From NCBI GenBank assembly GCA_944385415.1, contig CALWXC010000004.1, positions 85,862 through 149,861 on the forward strand: a stretch of 64,000 nucleotides of DNA. The letters run 5' to 3'. Shown here piece by piece: positions 42,283 to 50,552 of the stretch. A program made the translations under genes and the position numbers. How positions within the stretch are numbered: the stretch's first letter is position 1; every line of letters starts with the position of its first letter. This DNA comes from an uncultured Oscillospiraceae bacterium (GTDB lineage: Bacteria > Bacillota > Clostridia > Oscillospirales > Oscillospiraceae). Under the pieces are notes generated by a model. The model had not been told where the DNA came from. It made no database searches and saw nothing but the letters and a program-made list of their open reading frames with translations.

Positions 42283-42487
42283 ATGATTAAACTCAATGTG
42301 CTCGCACTGCTGGAACAGCGCGGCCACACAAAATACTGGCTGTACAAACAGCTGGGTATGAGGCTATCAGAATTTCAGCCGTATGGTCAATAATGAGACA
42401 AAATCCATCCGCTACGAAAACATCGAAACCCTGTGTCTGTTGTTGGAGTGTACTCCCAATGATCTGTTTTTGATGACCGAGGAATAA
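42283..42487 (+). pseudogene. Small XRE/Cro-type HTH regulator, broken by a one-base insertion
   Basis: From the ATG at 42283 (GGAGGTG site) the frame reads MIKLNVLALLEQRGHTKYWLYKQLGM. It then shifts and stops about 10 codons on. One base later the frame continues at once as YQNFSRMVNNETKSIRYENI, then ETLCLLLECTPNDLF, ending at TAA 42485-42487. Together they make a complete small Cro/C1-type HTH protein of about 67 aa, as widely found in Firmicutes. The extra base is in ATG-AGGC-TATCAG near 42361-42364, where AGC would restore it. It is either a real recent mutation or a sequencing error. Confidence 0.82.
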
Positions 42488-42518
42488 AAAAGTGCTGCCC
42501 GCCGGGCAGCACTTTTTT
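42486..42518. terminator. Bidirectional terminator between the XRE gene and the Na/Pi cotransporter
   Basis: A 15-bp stem of six A plus GTGCTGCCC and its complement, with a 3-base loop and T-runs on both sides. The genes converge here. Confidence 0.88.
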
Positions 42519-42525
42519 GTCTTCT

Positions 42526-44310
42526 TTACTTTTCCTGATCCTCAGGGAACAGATACCGCTCTTTGTACTCCTGATAGCGGCGGTTGAACTGGGCGCTTTC
42601 GTCCAGATTACCGGCTTTCAGGGCGCCCAAATATTCGTGGCGGTCCATCTTACCGGCGGACATCTGCATCATTTCCACCGCCACAGAGGAACAGTGGTCG
42701 GCAATTCTCTCATAGGCCGTCAGCAGATCATCCAGGACAAAACCATATTCCACCGTACAAATGCCCTTGCGGAGACGTTCGATGTGGCGGGATTTGATCT
42801 CGCGGACCAGGGAATCAACCACCTGCTCCAGGGACTCAATCTTGGCGGCCTTCTCCAGATCCACATCCACAAAAGCGCTGACGGTACGCTCCAACACGTC
42901 GCCTACGGCGCGTTCCAGCACGGCCAACTCTTCCTTGGCCTGGGACGAGAAGTTGACGGGCTTTTCCTTGATCTCCTGACCGGCGACACCGATAGCCACC
43001 GCGTGGTCGGCGATCCGTTCAAAGTCACCGATGGTATACAAGAGGGTGTTGAGACGGCGGTTATCCTCCACCGCCAGATTCTCTGCCGACAGCTTGACCA
43101 GATAGGAGCCCAGGGCGTCCTCGTACTGGTCGGTGACGTCCTCTTTCTCCCGCAGCTCTTCCAGCTTCTGCTCATTGAAATTGTGGGTCAGGTCCACGGC
43201 CATGGAGAAGCAGGTACGGGCATCCTGGGCCATACGGCAGGTGATCTCCCGGGCACGCTGCACAGCCACGGCGGGCGTAGCCAACAGACGGGCATCCAGC
43301 AGGGCCGTCTGCTCCGGCTCCGGGGAATCGGGAATGGTGCGCATGGCCAGCTTTTCCAGCACGCGGCCCATGGGCAGCAGCACGGCGGTGGCGCACAGGT
43401 TAAAGGTGGTATGCACCACGGCGATGCCCATGGCATCGGCCGGGTCATTGAGGAACGGCCAGGGGTGGATGGCGTTGATGATATAGAACAGGGCCAGGAA
43501 AATCACCACGCCGATGACGTTGAAATAGAGGTGGACAATGGCTGTACGGCGGGCGTTCTTGGTGGTGCCCACAGAGGCCAGCATGGCAGTGACGCAGGTA
43601 CCGATATTCTGACCCATGATAATGGGAATGGCCGCGCCGAAGCTGACGGCACCGGTAACACACAAACCCTGCAAGATACCGACGGAAGCGGAGGAGGACT
43701 GGATGATGCCCGTCAGCACCGCGCCGGCGATGACGCCGAGAATGGGATTCTGGAAGGAAACGAACAGTTGGGCGAACCATTCCTCATTCTTGAGGAACTC
43801 CATGGAACCGGACATCAGCTCCATGCCGGTCATCAGCGTGGTAAAGCCCAGAAGAATGGTGCCCACGCCCTTCTTCTTCTCGCTCTTGCTGGCCATAAAC
43901 AGCACAATGCCGATGATGCCGCAGAGAGGCGCCAGCGTGGTTGGCTTGAAGACCTGCACCAGGAAGCTCTCACCCTCCAGGCTGGACAGGGACAGAATCC
44001 AGGACGTGACCGTGGTACCCACGTTGGCGCCCATGATGATGCTGATGGCCTGCCGCAGCATCATAATACCGGAGTTGACGAAGCCGACGACCATGACGGT
44101 GGTAGCCGAGGACGACTGAATGACCGCAGTGACGGCCAGGCCCAGAATAAAGCCCTTGATGGGTGTGGAGCTCATCTGTGCCAGGATGGTCTGCAGCTTG
44201 CCGCCTGCCTGCCGCTCCAGGGCCTTGCCCATGATATCCATGCCGAACAGGAACAGGGCCAAGCCGCCCAAAAGGGAGATGACTTGCAGGATGTAGCCGG
44301 TAGAAGTCAT
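42526..44310 (-). CDS. Na+/phosphate cotransporter (NptA/PNaS family) with C-terminal PhoU-like domain
   Basis: A 594-aa protein. The first 310 residues hold two inverted Na_Pi_cotrans repeats with the signature QSSSATTVMVVGFV and QSSSASVGILQGL, each followed by GANVGTTVTS or GQNIGTCVTA. The last 230 residues are PhoU-like helical bundles (DFERIADHAVAIGV, AYERIADHCSSVAVEMM). It imports phosphate, with the PhoU part probably gating. ATG 44310 has GAGAGG upstream. It is a single-gene unit with its own promoter. Confidence 0.92.
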   Translation of the reverse strand: MTSTGYILQVISLLGGLALFLFGMDIMGKALERQAGGKLQTILAQMSSTPIKGFILGLAVTAVIQSSSATTVMVVGFVNSGIMMLRQAISIIMGANVGTTVTSWILSLSSLEGESFLVQVFKPTTLAPLCGIIGIVLFMASKSEKKKGVGTILLGFTTLMTGMELMSGSMEFLKNEEWFAQLFVSFQNPILGVIAGAVLTGIIQSSSASVGILQGLCVTGAVSFGAAIPIIMGQNIGTCVTAMLASVGTTKNARRTAIVHLYFNVIGVVIFLALFYIINAIHPWPFLNDPADAMGIAVVHTTFNLCATAVLLPMGRVLEKLAMRTIPDSPEPEQTALLDARLLATPAVAVQRAREITCRMAQDARTCFSMAVDLTHNFNEQKLEELREKEDVTDQYEDALGSYLVKLSAENLAVEDNRRLNTLLYTIGDFERIADHAVAIGVAGQEIKEKPVNFSSQAKEELAVLERAVGDVLERTVSAFVDVDLEKAAKIESLEQVVDSLVREIKSRHIERLRKGICTVEYGFVLDDLLTAYERIADHCSSVAVEMMQMSAGKMDRHEYLGALKAGNLDESAQFNRRYQEYKERYLFPEDQEK

Positions 44311-44380
44311 ATGACGATACCTCTCAATTTCCACATATGTTTTTTCTTTTACACAATTTTCAACAAATCTTTACATTCAT

Positions 44381-44409
44381 ATCATAACAGGGCAAGGGCC
44401 ATTGTGCAA
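44381..44409 (-). promoter_or_regulatory. Predicted promoter of the Na/Pi cotransporter gene
   Basis: Minus strand: TTGCAC (44409-44404), a 17-nt spacer, TATGAT (44386-44381). No PHO-box-like direct repeats are obvious. Confidence 0.65.
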
Positions 44410-44515
44410 GAACCATTGCAAAAAATGTTTTGTTAAATCTCTGTAAAATCATTTTTGCAGTTTTGGGCTGTACGCCAGACATGGACACCTCTCCCCTATT
44501 TTGGGAAAAAACACA

Positions 44516-44550
44516 GCGGGACCGGATTCTCTTCTGGAATCCGGTCCCGC
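44516..44550 (-). terminator. Terminator of the dapF-dapL operon
   Basis: A 14-bp stem, GCGGGACCGGATTC and complement, with a 7-nt loop. A run of six T follows on the minus strand after TGTG. Confidence 0.82.
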
Positions 44551-44577
44551 CGTGATCATGATAGAATTCAGAAAAGC

Positions 44578-45759
44578 TCAGCCGTAGGCTTTCTGGATGC
44601 GGTCCATGGCCTCCACGGTCTTGTCGTGATCGCCGAAGGCCGTCAGACGGAAATATCCCTTGCCGCAGCTGCCAAAGCCCTCGCCGGGAGTACCCACCAC
44701 GGCAGCTTTCTGCAACAAATCGTCGAAAAATTCCCAGGAGCCCATACCGTTGGGGCAGCGCATCCACAGATACGGCGAGTTGACGCCGCCGGTATAGGTG
44801 ATGCCCAGCCGGTCCAGACCAGCGGCAATGACGCGGGCATTTTCCTGATAATAGGCGATGGAAGCGCGGATCTGCGCCCGGGCCTCCTCGGTAAACACCG
44901 CCTCCGCCGCCCGTTGGACCACATAGGGGACGCCGTTGAACTTGGTGGTCTGGCGGCGGTTCCACATGTGGTTGAGGCTCATATTGTCAAAGACCAGCTC
45001 CTGGGGTACCACCGTATAGCCACAGCGTGTCCCCGTAAAGCCCGCCGTCTTGGACAGGGAGCAGAACTCAATGGCACAGGTTTTGGCCCCGGGAATCTCG
45101 AAAATGCTGCGGGGCAGGTCCGGGTCCGTAATAAAAGATTCATAGGCCGCGTCAAAGAGCAGCACTGCGCCCCAGCGGTTGGCATAGTCCACCCACGCCT
45201 TCAGCTGATCCCGATTGTACACGGCGCCTGTGGGATTGTTGGGCGAGCACAGGTAGACCAGATCGGCTTCAAACTCTGGCGGCGCGGGCAGAAATCCATC
45301 GGCCTCGTTGGCCTCCAGATAGACAATTTCCCGGCCGTTCATGATGTTGGTGTCCACATAGACGGGATACACCGGGTCCGGAATCAGCACCTTGTTATCC
45401 CGGTCAAACAGATCCGTGATATTGGCCAGATCGCTTTTGGCGCCGTCAGACACAAAAATTTCGTCGTCCGCCAGCTCCACGCCGAAGCTCTGATAATAGC
45501 GGCCAATGGCCTGCCGCAAAAAGTCATAGCCCTGTTCCGGACCGTAGCCGTGGAAGGTGGCAGCCTGGCCCATCTCGTCTACTGCCTTGTGCATAGCGGC
45601 AATGACGGCGGGGGCCAGGGGCTGGGTCACATCACCAATGCTGAGTTTGATAATCTCCTTGTCGGGATGGGCCTGGGCAAAAGCCGCCGCCCGGCGCGCC
45701 ACTTCAGCAAAGAGATAGCTGGGCGTCAAACCCTGATACTGTTCGTTGAGCATAATCAT
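44578..45759 (-). CDS. dapL: LL-diaminopimelate aminotransferase
   Basis: A 393-aa PLP enzyme that makes LL-diaminopimelate directly from tetrahydrodipicolinate and glutamate, skipping acylated intermediates. Motifs: LSIGDVTQPLAP, YGPEQGYDFLRQAI, SDGAKSDLANI, DPVYPVYVDTN, SPNNPTGAV, DAAYESFI and the PLP lysine in EFCSLSKTAGFTGTRCGY. The ATG overlaps the dapF stop, so epimerase and aminotransferase are coupled, serving lysine and peptidoglycan synthesis. Confidence 0.94.
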   Translation of the reverse strand: MIMLNEQYQGLTPSYLFAEVARRAAAFAQAHPDKEIIKLSIGDVTQPLAPAVIAAMHKAVDEMGQAATFHGYGPEQGYDFLRQAIGRYYQSFGVELADDEIFVSDGAKSDLANITDLFDRDNKVLIPDPVYPVYVDTNIMNGREIVYLEANEADGFLPAPPEFEADLVYLCSPNNPTGAVYNRDQLKAWVDYANRWGAVLLFDAAYESFITDPDLPRSIFEIPGAKTCAIEFCSLSKTAGFTGTRCGYTVVPQELVFDNMSLNHMWNRRQTTKFNGVPYVVQRAAEAVFTEEARAQIRASIAYYQENARVIAAGLDRLGITYTGGVNSPYLWMRCPNGMGSWEFFDDLLQKAAVVGTPGEGFGSCGKGYFRLTAFGDHDKTVEAMDRIQKAYG

Positions 45760-46625
45760 GTTCCGTTACTTCCTTCCTCACAATACTCCATAACTCCATC
45801 AAACACAAAGGCTGCCGGTCCGCCCATGCGGATGGTGCCGTCCCGTTCCTGGCGAATGGTCAGATCGCCGCCCCGGAGCTGTACCGTAATGTCCGTGTCA
45901 CACGGACAAAATCCCCGTTCCACCGCGGCAGCCACCGCAGCGCAGGCGCCGGTCCCGCAGGCCATCGTCTCGCCGCTGCCCCGCTCCCACACCCGCATCT
46001 GTAGCCGGGTCCGGTCCAAAACCCGGACAAACTCCGTGTTAATTCGTTCCGGAAACAGGGGATGGCACTCCAGGCCGGGGCCAATGCGCTCCAACTCCAA
46101 GCCGTCCACCTCCTCGCAGAAGATGACGCCGTGGGGGTTCCCCATGCTGACGCAGGTCATCTCATAGGTCACACCACCGGCGGTCACCGGCTGAGCCACA
46201 AACCGCGGCAGACTGGTGACCACCGGTATGGCCGCCGGTTCCCAAACAGCTTTCCCCATGTCCACGGTGACGGTCTCCGTCCGCCCCTGGCCATCCAGGT
46301 GGAGCCACAGCTCCCGGATACCGGACAGCGTTTCCACCAGAAGGTGGGGTTTGTCGGTCAGGCCCCGGTCATGGACATACTTGCCCACGCAGCGGATGCC
46401 GTTGCCGCACATGCGGCCCTCGGAGCCGTCGGCATTGAAAATGCGCATCTGGAAGTCCGCCTTTTCGCTGGGCAGAATCAGAATCAGCCCGTCGCCCCCG
46501 ACGCCAAACCGCCGGTGACTGACCACCCGGGCCAACCGCTGTATATCCTGCACTGGCGGCACTGTCCCCCAGACATAAACATAATCGTTGCCAATGCCCT
46601 GCATTTTTGTGAAACGCAGCTGCAC
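45756..46625 (-). CDS. dapF: Diaminopimelate epimerase
   Basis: A 289-aa cofactor-free racemase converting LL- to meso-diaminopimelate. The two catalytic Cys are seen in RMCGNGIRCVGKY and ETMACGTGACAAVAA. KMQGIGNDYVYV is the N-terminal motif and VSMGNPHGVIF the middle one. The start is GTG after GGGAGGTGGGG. A promoter and an inverted repeat lie directly upstream. Confidence 0.94.
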   Translation of the reverse strand: MQLRFTKMQGIGNDYVYVWGTVPPVQDIQRLARVVSHRRFGVGGDGLILILPSEKADFQMRIFNADGSEGRMCGNGIRCVGKYVHDRGLTDKPHLLVETLSGIRELWLHLDGQGRTETVTVDMGKAVWEPAAIPVVTSLPRFVAQPVTAGGVTYEMTCVSMGNPHGVIFCEEVDGLELERIGPGLECHPLFPERINTEFVRVLDRTRLQMRVWERGSGETMACGTGACAAVAAAVERGFCPCDTDITVQLRGGDLTIRQERDGTIRMGGPAAFVFDGVMEYCEEGSNGT

Positions 46626-46655
46626 GTCCCCACCTCCCGCAAAAAATATGCACCA

Positions 46656-46684
46656 ATTCTACCACTGATAGGACTGTATGTAAA
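46656..46684 (-). promoter_or_regulatory. Predicted promoter of dapF-dapL
   Basis: Minus strand: TTTACA (46684-46679), a 17-nt spacer, TAGAAT (46661-46656). Confidence 0.65.
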
Positions 46685-46685
46685 G

Positions 46686-46707
46686 TGCATAAATAAGAAT
46701 TTATGCA
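46686..46707 (-). promoter_or_regulatory. Inverted repeat just upstream of the dapF -35 box
   Basis: TGCATAAAT and its exact complement flank AAGA (9-bp arms). The AT-rich centre and TGCAT..ATGCA ends resemble an ArgR/AhrC ARG box. It could therefore be an amino-acid-responsive site. It could also be a weak 3' hairpin of the gene at 46820. Confidence 0.4.
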
Positions 46708-46778
46708 GTATTTACTATAAAAAATTCATTGTTTATACAGTCTCTTTTTTGTGTATTTTTTAAACCGAAGCAAAAAGA

Positions 46779-46804
46779 GCCGCAGATCCCATAGGACCTG
46801 CGGC
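46779..46804 (-). terminator. Terminator of the CFI-box gene
   Basis: GCCGCAG and CTGCGGC pair, and on the minus strand TCTTTTTG follows. It lies 15 bases after the stop at 46820. Confidence 0.7.
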
Positions 46805-46819
46805 CATGTTATTATTGTT

Positions 46820-47749
46820 TCAGCTGAGATATTCCTGTTCCAAATCGCGGACCATGCGGATGTAATGGGCCTTGCACTCCCCTTCCCTGCCGTTGCAAAG
46901 GGCATCATAGCAGGGCTGCAAATACTGGCGGCGAATGGTCTCATACCGGTCAGCCCGGTCGGCACAGCCATCGATGGCGGCCACAATCTGCGGCGCAATA
47001 CGGTAATATTCCTCCACCAGATCGGGACCATCCGCCGTCTCCATCAGATAGCCGTCACGGAACGCCCGGAACGCCGTCAGCTCGGCGCAGTCATCGGGCT
47101 TGCCCTGGGCCTCACATACGGCGGTGGTGATAAAGCAGAACTTGAACCGCTTTTTAAAGCCCTCCTGGATGGCGTCGTAGGAGCCTACATAGAAGGGATA
47201 CTTGGGATACCGCTGGACCCACGTCTGCTGGAGCAGATTGCAGAAGTCGTCGCTGACCGACAGGTTCAGCCGCCCCACCATGGGCACCAGGAAGATGGCT
47301 ACAATCATTTTATCCTCTTCCAGGGCCAGGGCACGGCTGCCCCGTTTGGCGGCCCAGCGCTGCTCCAGCTGGTCCAGCAGGCTGTTCACGGACTGCTGCA
47401 AGAGATCGTCCCGGCGGTCCGGCACCAAGCGGCAGGCCATATCCAGATCGTCAAAGATCGGGCGGCAGGACTGCTCATAGGCGGTAAAGGCTTCGGCGAA
47501 GCGATTGCGGCTGATCTCCTTGCGCAGCGCCTCCCGGCCTGCAATGCAGGACAGCAGATCGCGGGTGACCCGCTCCATCAGCTGGTCCGGATCGCCCTCC
47601 AGGTTCAGCGGCGGCAGTTCCTCCACCAGATCCTTCGGCGTCAGCCGGGCCCCGCAATACATACAGGAGAAGGTTTCCAGATGGGCCGGAATGCGCAGTT
47701 CCTCGCCGCACTGGCTGCATTTTCCCGTGATAAATTCCTGTTGGCTCAT
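46820..47749 (-). CDS. Zinc-ribbon protein with CFI-box C-terminal domain, function unknown
   Basis: A 309-aa soluble protein. Residues 11-33 form a zinc ribbon (CSQCGEEL and CMYCGARL). The middle is helical, with EEDKMIVAIFLVPMVGRL and a QTWVQRYPKYPFYVGSYDAIQEGFKKRFKF-type stretch. The C-terminus carries FCFITTAVCEAQGKPDDCAELTAFRAFRDGYL, which matches the CFI-box motif (Cys-Phe-Ile, then conserved Cys, Asp, Arg). The role is unknown. It is a single-gene unit with a terminator. Confidence 0.72.
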   Translation of the reverse strand: MSQQEFITGKCSQCGEELRIPAHLETFSCMYCGARLTPKDLVEELPPLNLEGDPDQLMERVTRDLLSCIAGREALRKEISRNRFAEAFTAYEQSCRPIFDDLDMACRLVPDRRDDLLQQSVNSLLDQLEQRWAAKRGSRALALEEDKMIVAIFLVPMVGRLNLSVSDDFCNLLQQTWVQRYPKYPFYVGSYDAIQEGFKKRFKFCFITTAVCEAQGKPDDCAELTAFRAFRDGYLMETADGPDLVEEYYRIAPQIVAAIDGCADRADRYETIRRQYLQPCYDALCNGREGECKAHYIRMVRDLEQEYLS

Positions 47750-47788
47750 GTCCCTTCACTTCCGTTTCTAAGAATCAAATAAACAAAA

Positions 47789-47816
47789 TTGGACAATCCC
47801 CGGAGGAATTGTCCAA
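47789..47816. other. Hairpin before the CFI-box gene
   Basis: TTGGACAAT and ATTGTCCAA (9-bp arms) flank CCCCGGAGGA. It lies 40 bases upstream of the gene start. It may be a second terminator for the tRNA transcript or a leader hairpin. Confidence 0.4.
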
Positions 47817-47888
47817 ACGCACAAATCGTAAAAACGCCGTCCCACCCATGGGGAAACCGTCGAGCGGCATCCTGTAGATTATGAAAAA

Positions 47889-47920
47889 GCCGGAGCAAGC
47901 GGTTTACAGCTTGCTCCGGC
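47889..47920 (-). terminator. Terminator of tRNA-Gly
   Basis: A perfect 12-bp stem, GCCGGAGCAAGC and complement, with an 8-nt loop. On the minus strand TTTTTCAT follows. It begins two bases after the tRNA. Confidence 0.87.
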
Positions 47921-47921
47921 T

Positions 47922-47997
47922 TGGAGCGGGTGACGAGGCTCGAACTCGCTACCTCCACCTTGGCAAGGTGGCGCTCTACCAGATGAGCTACACCCGC
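47922..47997 (-). tRNA. tRNA-Gly (anticodon GCC)
   Basis: On the minus strand the sequence folds as a 76-nt tRNA. The acceptor is GCGGGTG/CACCCGC, the D-loop is AGCTCATCTGGTAGAGC, and the anticodon arm is CCACC-TTGCCAA-GGTGG with anticodon GCC. The T-arm is GCGAG-TTCGAGC-CTCGT, and the 3' CCA is encoded. It has a consensus promoter and its own terminator, so it is transcribed alone. Confidence 0.96.
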
Positions 47998-48014
47998 ATC
48001 GACGATGCTCACTT

Positions 48015-48043
48015 ATTATAGCGTGACCACCGTCATTTGTCAA
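48015..48043 (-). promoter_or_regulatory. Consensus promoter of tRNA-Gly
   Basis: Minus strand: TTGACA (48043-48038), a 17-nt spacer, TATAAT (48020-48015). Both boxes match the sigma-A consensus exactly. Confidence 0.88.
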
Positions 48044-48061
48044 GCAGTTTTTTGACATTTT

Positions 48062-49135
48062 TTACAGACAGGCCGGATACATCGTGGCATCCCACTCATA
48101 TCCAGTCATGGCGCCGTCCTTTAACAGCAACAGTCCCTCACTGCCCTCCATCAGCAGGCGGTACAAATCTACATGGCAGTAGATACCGTCCACGGCCACA
48201 ATGTTCCAGACGTAGGGCTTGCCGTCGCGGATACCCTCCACCGTATAGCATTCCAACTCCATCTCGTCACAGATGATCTGCAAGCTCCGGGCCGCCCCCT
48301 CACTGGTGGCGATACCGTCGCAGAGGAAGGAATAGGCCGGTGTGGCCGTATCGATGGCCACATAGGAGAACCGCTCCTGTAAGTACGTATAAAGCAGCTG
48401 CAATTTATCCGTGTCAGTCTCCCGGTAACGGACATACTCCTGGGCCGCGTGGGCGCTGGTCTGGACCGCCTCCCGATACTGCCGCAGCTGCTCCGCCGAG
48501 TTGGTATACTCCATGAGTACCTCAATGATTCGGACGTAACCGCCCTCCTCCGGGTAAACATTGACGGTTACCTTTGGCATCTCCATCACTTCCGCCGGAT
48601 GGGACCGGTAGTAATTGCGGGGTATGGCGGCCACATCCTCGCCGTTGTAGTAGGACACCCGGGCCGTTACTTCCGTCTCATAGTCGGCCATGGCCTTTTC
48701 CAGGCGGTCCGTGAGAACGTTCATGGAGGTGGACGGTTCGATGGCTTTGATCTGCTCCGGCGTCCGGCGGAACGCGATATCCACCCGGATTTCCTGATAG
48801 GCCACAATCAGGGACGATTCGGCCTCCATGGTCTCCACGGCGTAGACGCCCAGGGGGTCTTTTTCCGTCACCTCCTGGACGGCCTCGGGCAGCTCTGCCG
48901 CCAGTTCGCCGGAGTAGTCGTACACACGGATGCTGCCCTGTTCCTGCCCGTTTTCCACAAAGTAGAGCAGGGCGTTTTTCAGGCTCAGATAGTTCTCCGC
49001 CGTCTGATACCCCTCCTCGCTCTCCTGCTTCACCGGTTCCGTATAGGGCGACACATGGAGATAGGAGGAGTTCACCAGAGCACTGCACCCGGTCAGCAGA
49101 ACCAGCAGCACCGGCAGCAGGACCAGTCGCTTCAT
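48062..49135 (-). CDS. Lipoprotein with a transglutaminase-like domain whose catalytic residues appear lost
   Basis: A 357-aa lipoprotein; the signal ends in LLTGC (Cys17). The C-terminal 110 residues align with transglutaminase-like proteins: LYTYLQERFSYV, then CDGIATSEGAARSLQIICDEMEL, GKPYVWNIVAVDGIYCHVDL. In active members the nucleophile sits in a VCxGYAxAF motif and the His in HAWN. Here these read ATSEGAARSL and YVWN, so Cys and His seem replaced, with only Asp kept (CHVDL). The N-terminal 240 residues have no known domain. ATG 49135 has GGGGAGGGG upstream. It is followed closely upstream by a YitT gene. Confidence 0.72.
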   Translation of the reverse strand: MKRLVLLPVLLVLLTGCSALVNSSYLHVSPYTEPVKQESEEGYQTAENYLSLKNALLYFVENGQEQGSIRVYDYSGELAAELPEAVQEVTEKDPLGVYAVETMEAESSLIVAYQEIRVDIAFRRTPEQIKAIEPSTSMNVLTDRLEKAMADYETEVTARVSYYNGEDVAAIPRNYYRSHPAEVMEMPKVTVNVYPEEGGYVRIIEVLMEYTNSAEQLRQYREAVQTSAHAAQEYVRYRETDTDKLQLLYTYLQERFSYVAIDTATPAYSFLCDGIATSEGAARSLQIICDEMELECYTVEGIRDGKPYVWNIVAVDGIYCHVDLYRLLMEGSEGLLLLKDGAMTGYEWDATMYPACL

Positions 49136-49148
49136 GGTCACCCCTCCC

Positions 49149-50018
49149 CTACAGGCTGTTGTCGGAATAGCGGCCGAAGCCCTCGCCCAAAATCTGGTGG
49201 GCCTTCTGCACAATGAGAAACGCCTCCGGGTCCACTTCCGTCACCAGCCGTTGGAGCTGGCCCACCTGGGCCTCCTTGACGGCGCAGAGAATGACGGTTT
49301 TCGGCTGATTGGTATAGGCGCCGGTGGCAGGCAGCAGCGTGGCGCCCCGGTCCAGCTTCCGGTCAATTTCGTCGGCAATCTCCCGGTATTTCTCCGAGAT
49401 AATCAGGAACACACCGGAGTCGTTGCGGCCGTAGATGACGCCGTCCATGACCACGGACATGATATACAGGGCAACGGCACTATACAGCGCCTTGTTGACG
49501 TCCTCAAAGACAATGCCGTTGAGGACCACAATGACGCAGTCGATGGCCAGCATGATTTTACCGATGGGGAACCGGCGGGAGCGCTGGCGGGCCAGCCGGG
49601 CCAGAATGTCAATGCCGCCGGTGGATGCGCCCCGCAGAAACACCAGACCCAGGCCAAAGCCGGTAATGACGCCGCCGAACACACCGGCCAGCAGGGGTTC
49701 CGTCTGCACGGCCGGCAGGAACACCAGGACGTCAATGCCCACCGATACCACCAGCATCCCCAACAGGGAGCCCAGGAAGAAAAACCGGCCCAGCCGCTTC
49801 CATCCAATGAGAAACAGCGGAATATTGGCAATCAGGGACATGGTACCGATGGCATTGAAGCCCGTCAGTTCCGCCACAATCATGGCAAGACCCGACAGGC
49901 CGCCGCCGGTGATATCATAGGGCCGCAGGAACATATCAAAGCCCAGGGCGTACAGCGCCGAACCGACGGTGATCAGCAGCACGTCCAGGATGCGTTTTTT
50001 GTTGTTTGCAGCGTTCAT
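49149..50018 (-). CDS. YitT-family membrane protein (DUF161/DUF2179)
   Basis: A 289-aa protein with about five to six helices (LDVLLITVGSALYALGFDMFL, then GGLSGLAMIV, GVFGGVITGFGLGLVFLRGASTGGIDILARL) and a cytoplasmic C-terminal DUF2179 domain (VFLIISEKYREIADEI, RGATLLPATGAYT, VDPEAFLIVQKAHQILGEGF). Transport function is suspected for the family but not defined. ATG 50018 has a GAGGAG site. It lies 13 bases before the lipoprotein gene and is probably co-transcribed with it. Confidence 0.88.
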   Translation of the reverse strand: MNAANNKKRILDVLLITVGSALYALGFDMFLRPYDITGGGLSGLAMIVAELTGFNAIGTMSLIANIPLFLIGWKRLGRFFFLGSLLGMLVVSVGIDVLVFLPAVQTEPLLAGVFGGVITGFGLGLVFLRGASTGGIDILARLARQRSRRFPIGKIMLAIDCVIVVLNGIVFEDVNKALYSAVALYIMSVVMDGVIYGRNDSGVFLIISEKYREIADEIDRKLDRGATLLPATGAYTNQPKTVILCAVKEAQVGQLQRLVTEVDPEAFLIVQKAHQILGEGFGRYSDNSL

Positions 50019-50150
50019 GGCATCTCCTCATATTCTTTCGTCGCAGTGAATAGAGCGCCCTTTCCATCAGTCTGTGGCTTCTGTTCCCATTTTTAACAGA
50101 ACGGATGGCCGCTATTCGCTTTTGTACAAACTTTTCGGGAAGCTTTGGAA

Positions 50151-50534
50151 CTATCCTTGTCCTATTTTCACACCATTTCCTGTGTTCGTTGGGGCATCCA
50201 ACTTGGATTTTTTCTTTCTGATGCGGCAAAGGAAATAGATCAATAAATAAACAGCCGTGGGAATGTTCATGATGCCCAACACATACAGAACTGCCAAAAA
50301 ATCAGCTGACCAATAGCCGAGCGCCGCACTGATTGCAAGAAATACTGCAATATTCACCGTTGCCCCAAGCACCAGCCCCGGCAAAATCAACCCTATCCAC
50401 CACGGATTTTTCCGTCTGCTGAAGACGAACTGTAAAATAATCGTCGTGACAGACAGTATGATGAATACGACACGGAATATGATATCGGCAAGCCAAAAGA
50501 ACAGCCCCATAATCACAATCGTTATAAATGCCAT
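50151..50534 (-). CDS. Small membrane protein of unknown function
   Basis: A 127-aa protein with four hydrophobic segments (FITIVIMGLFFWLADIIF, VVFIILSVTTIILQFVF, IGLILPGLVLGATVNIAVFLAISAAL, LAVLYVLGIMNIPTAVYLLIYFL) and a basic tail (RIRKKKSKL). Codon use is more AT-rich than in its neighbours. No domain is recognised. It lies 18 bases after the parC stop, so it may be expressed with it. Confidence 0.6.
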   Translation of the reverse strand: MAFITIVIMGLFFWLADIIFRVVFIILSVTTIILQFVFSRRKNPWWIGLILPGLVLGATVNIAVFLAISAALGYWSADFLAVLYVLGIMNIPTAVYLLIYFLCRIRKKKSKLDAPTNTGNGVKIGQG

Positions 50535-50552
50535 CTCTTTCTATTCCCTCCA

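Noticed and set aside
42283..42487. Programmed frameshift in the XRE gene
   Set aside because: There is no slippery heptamer or strong downstream structure at ATGAGGCTATCAG; a simple one-base insertion explains it better.
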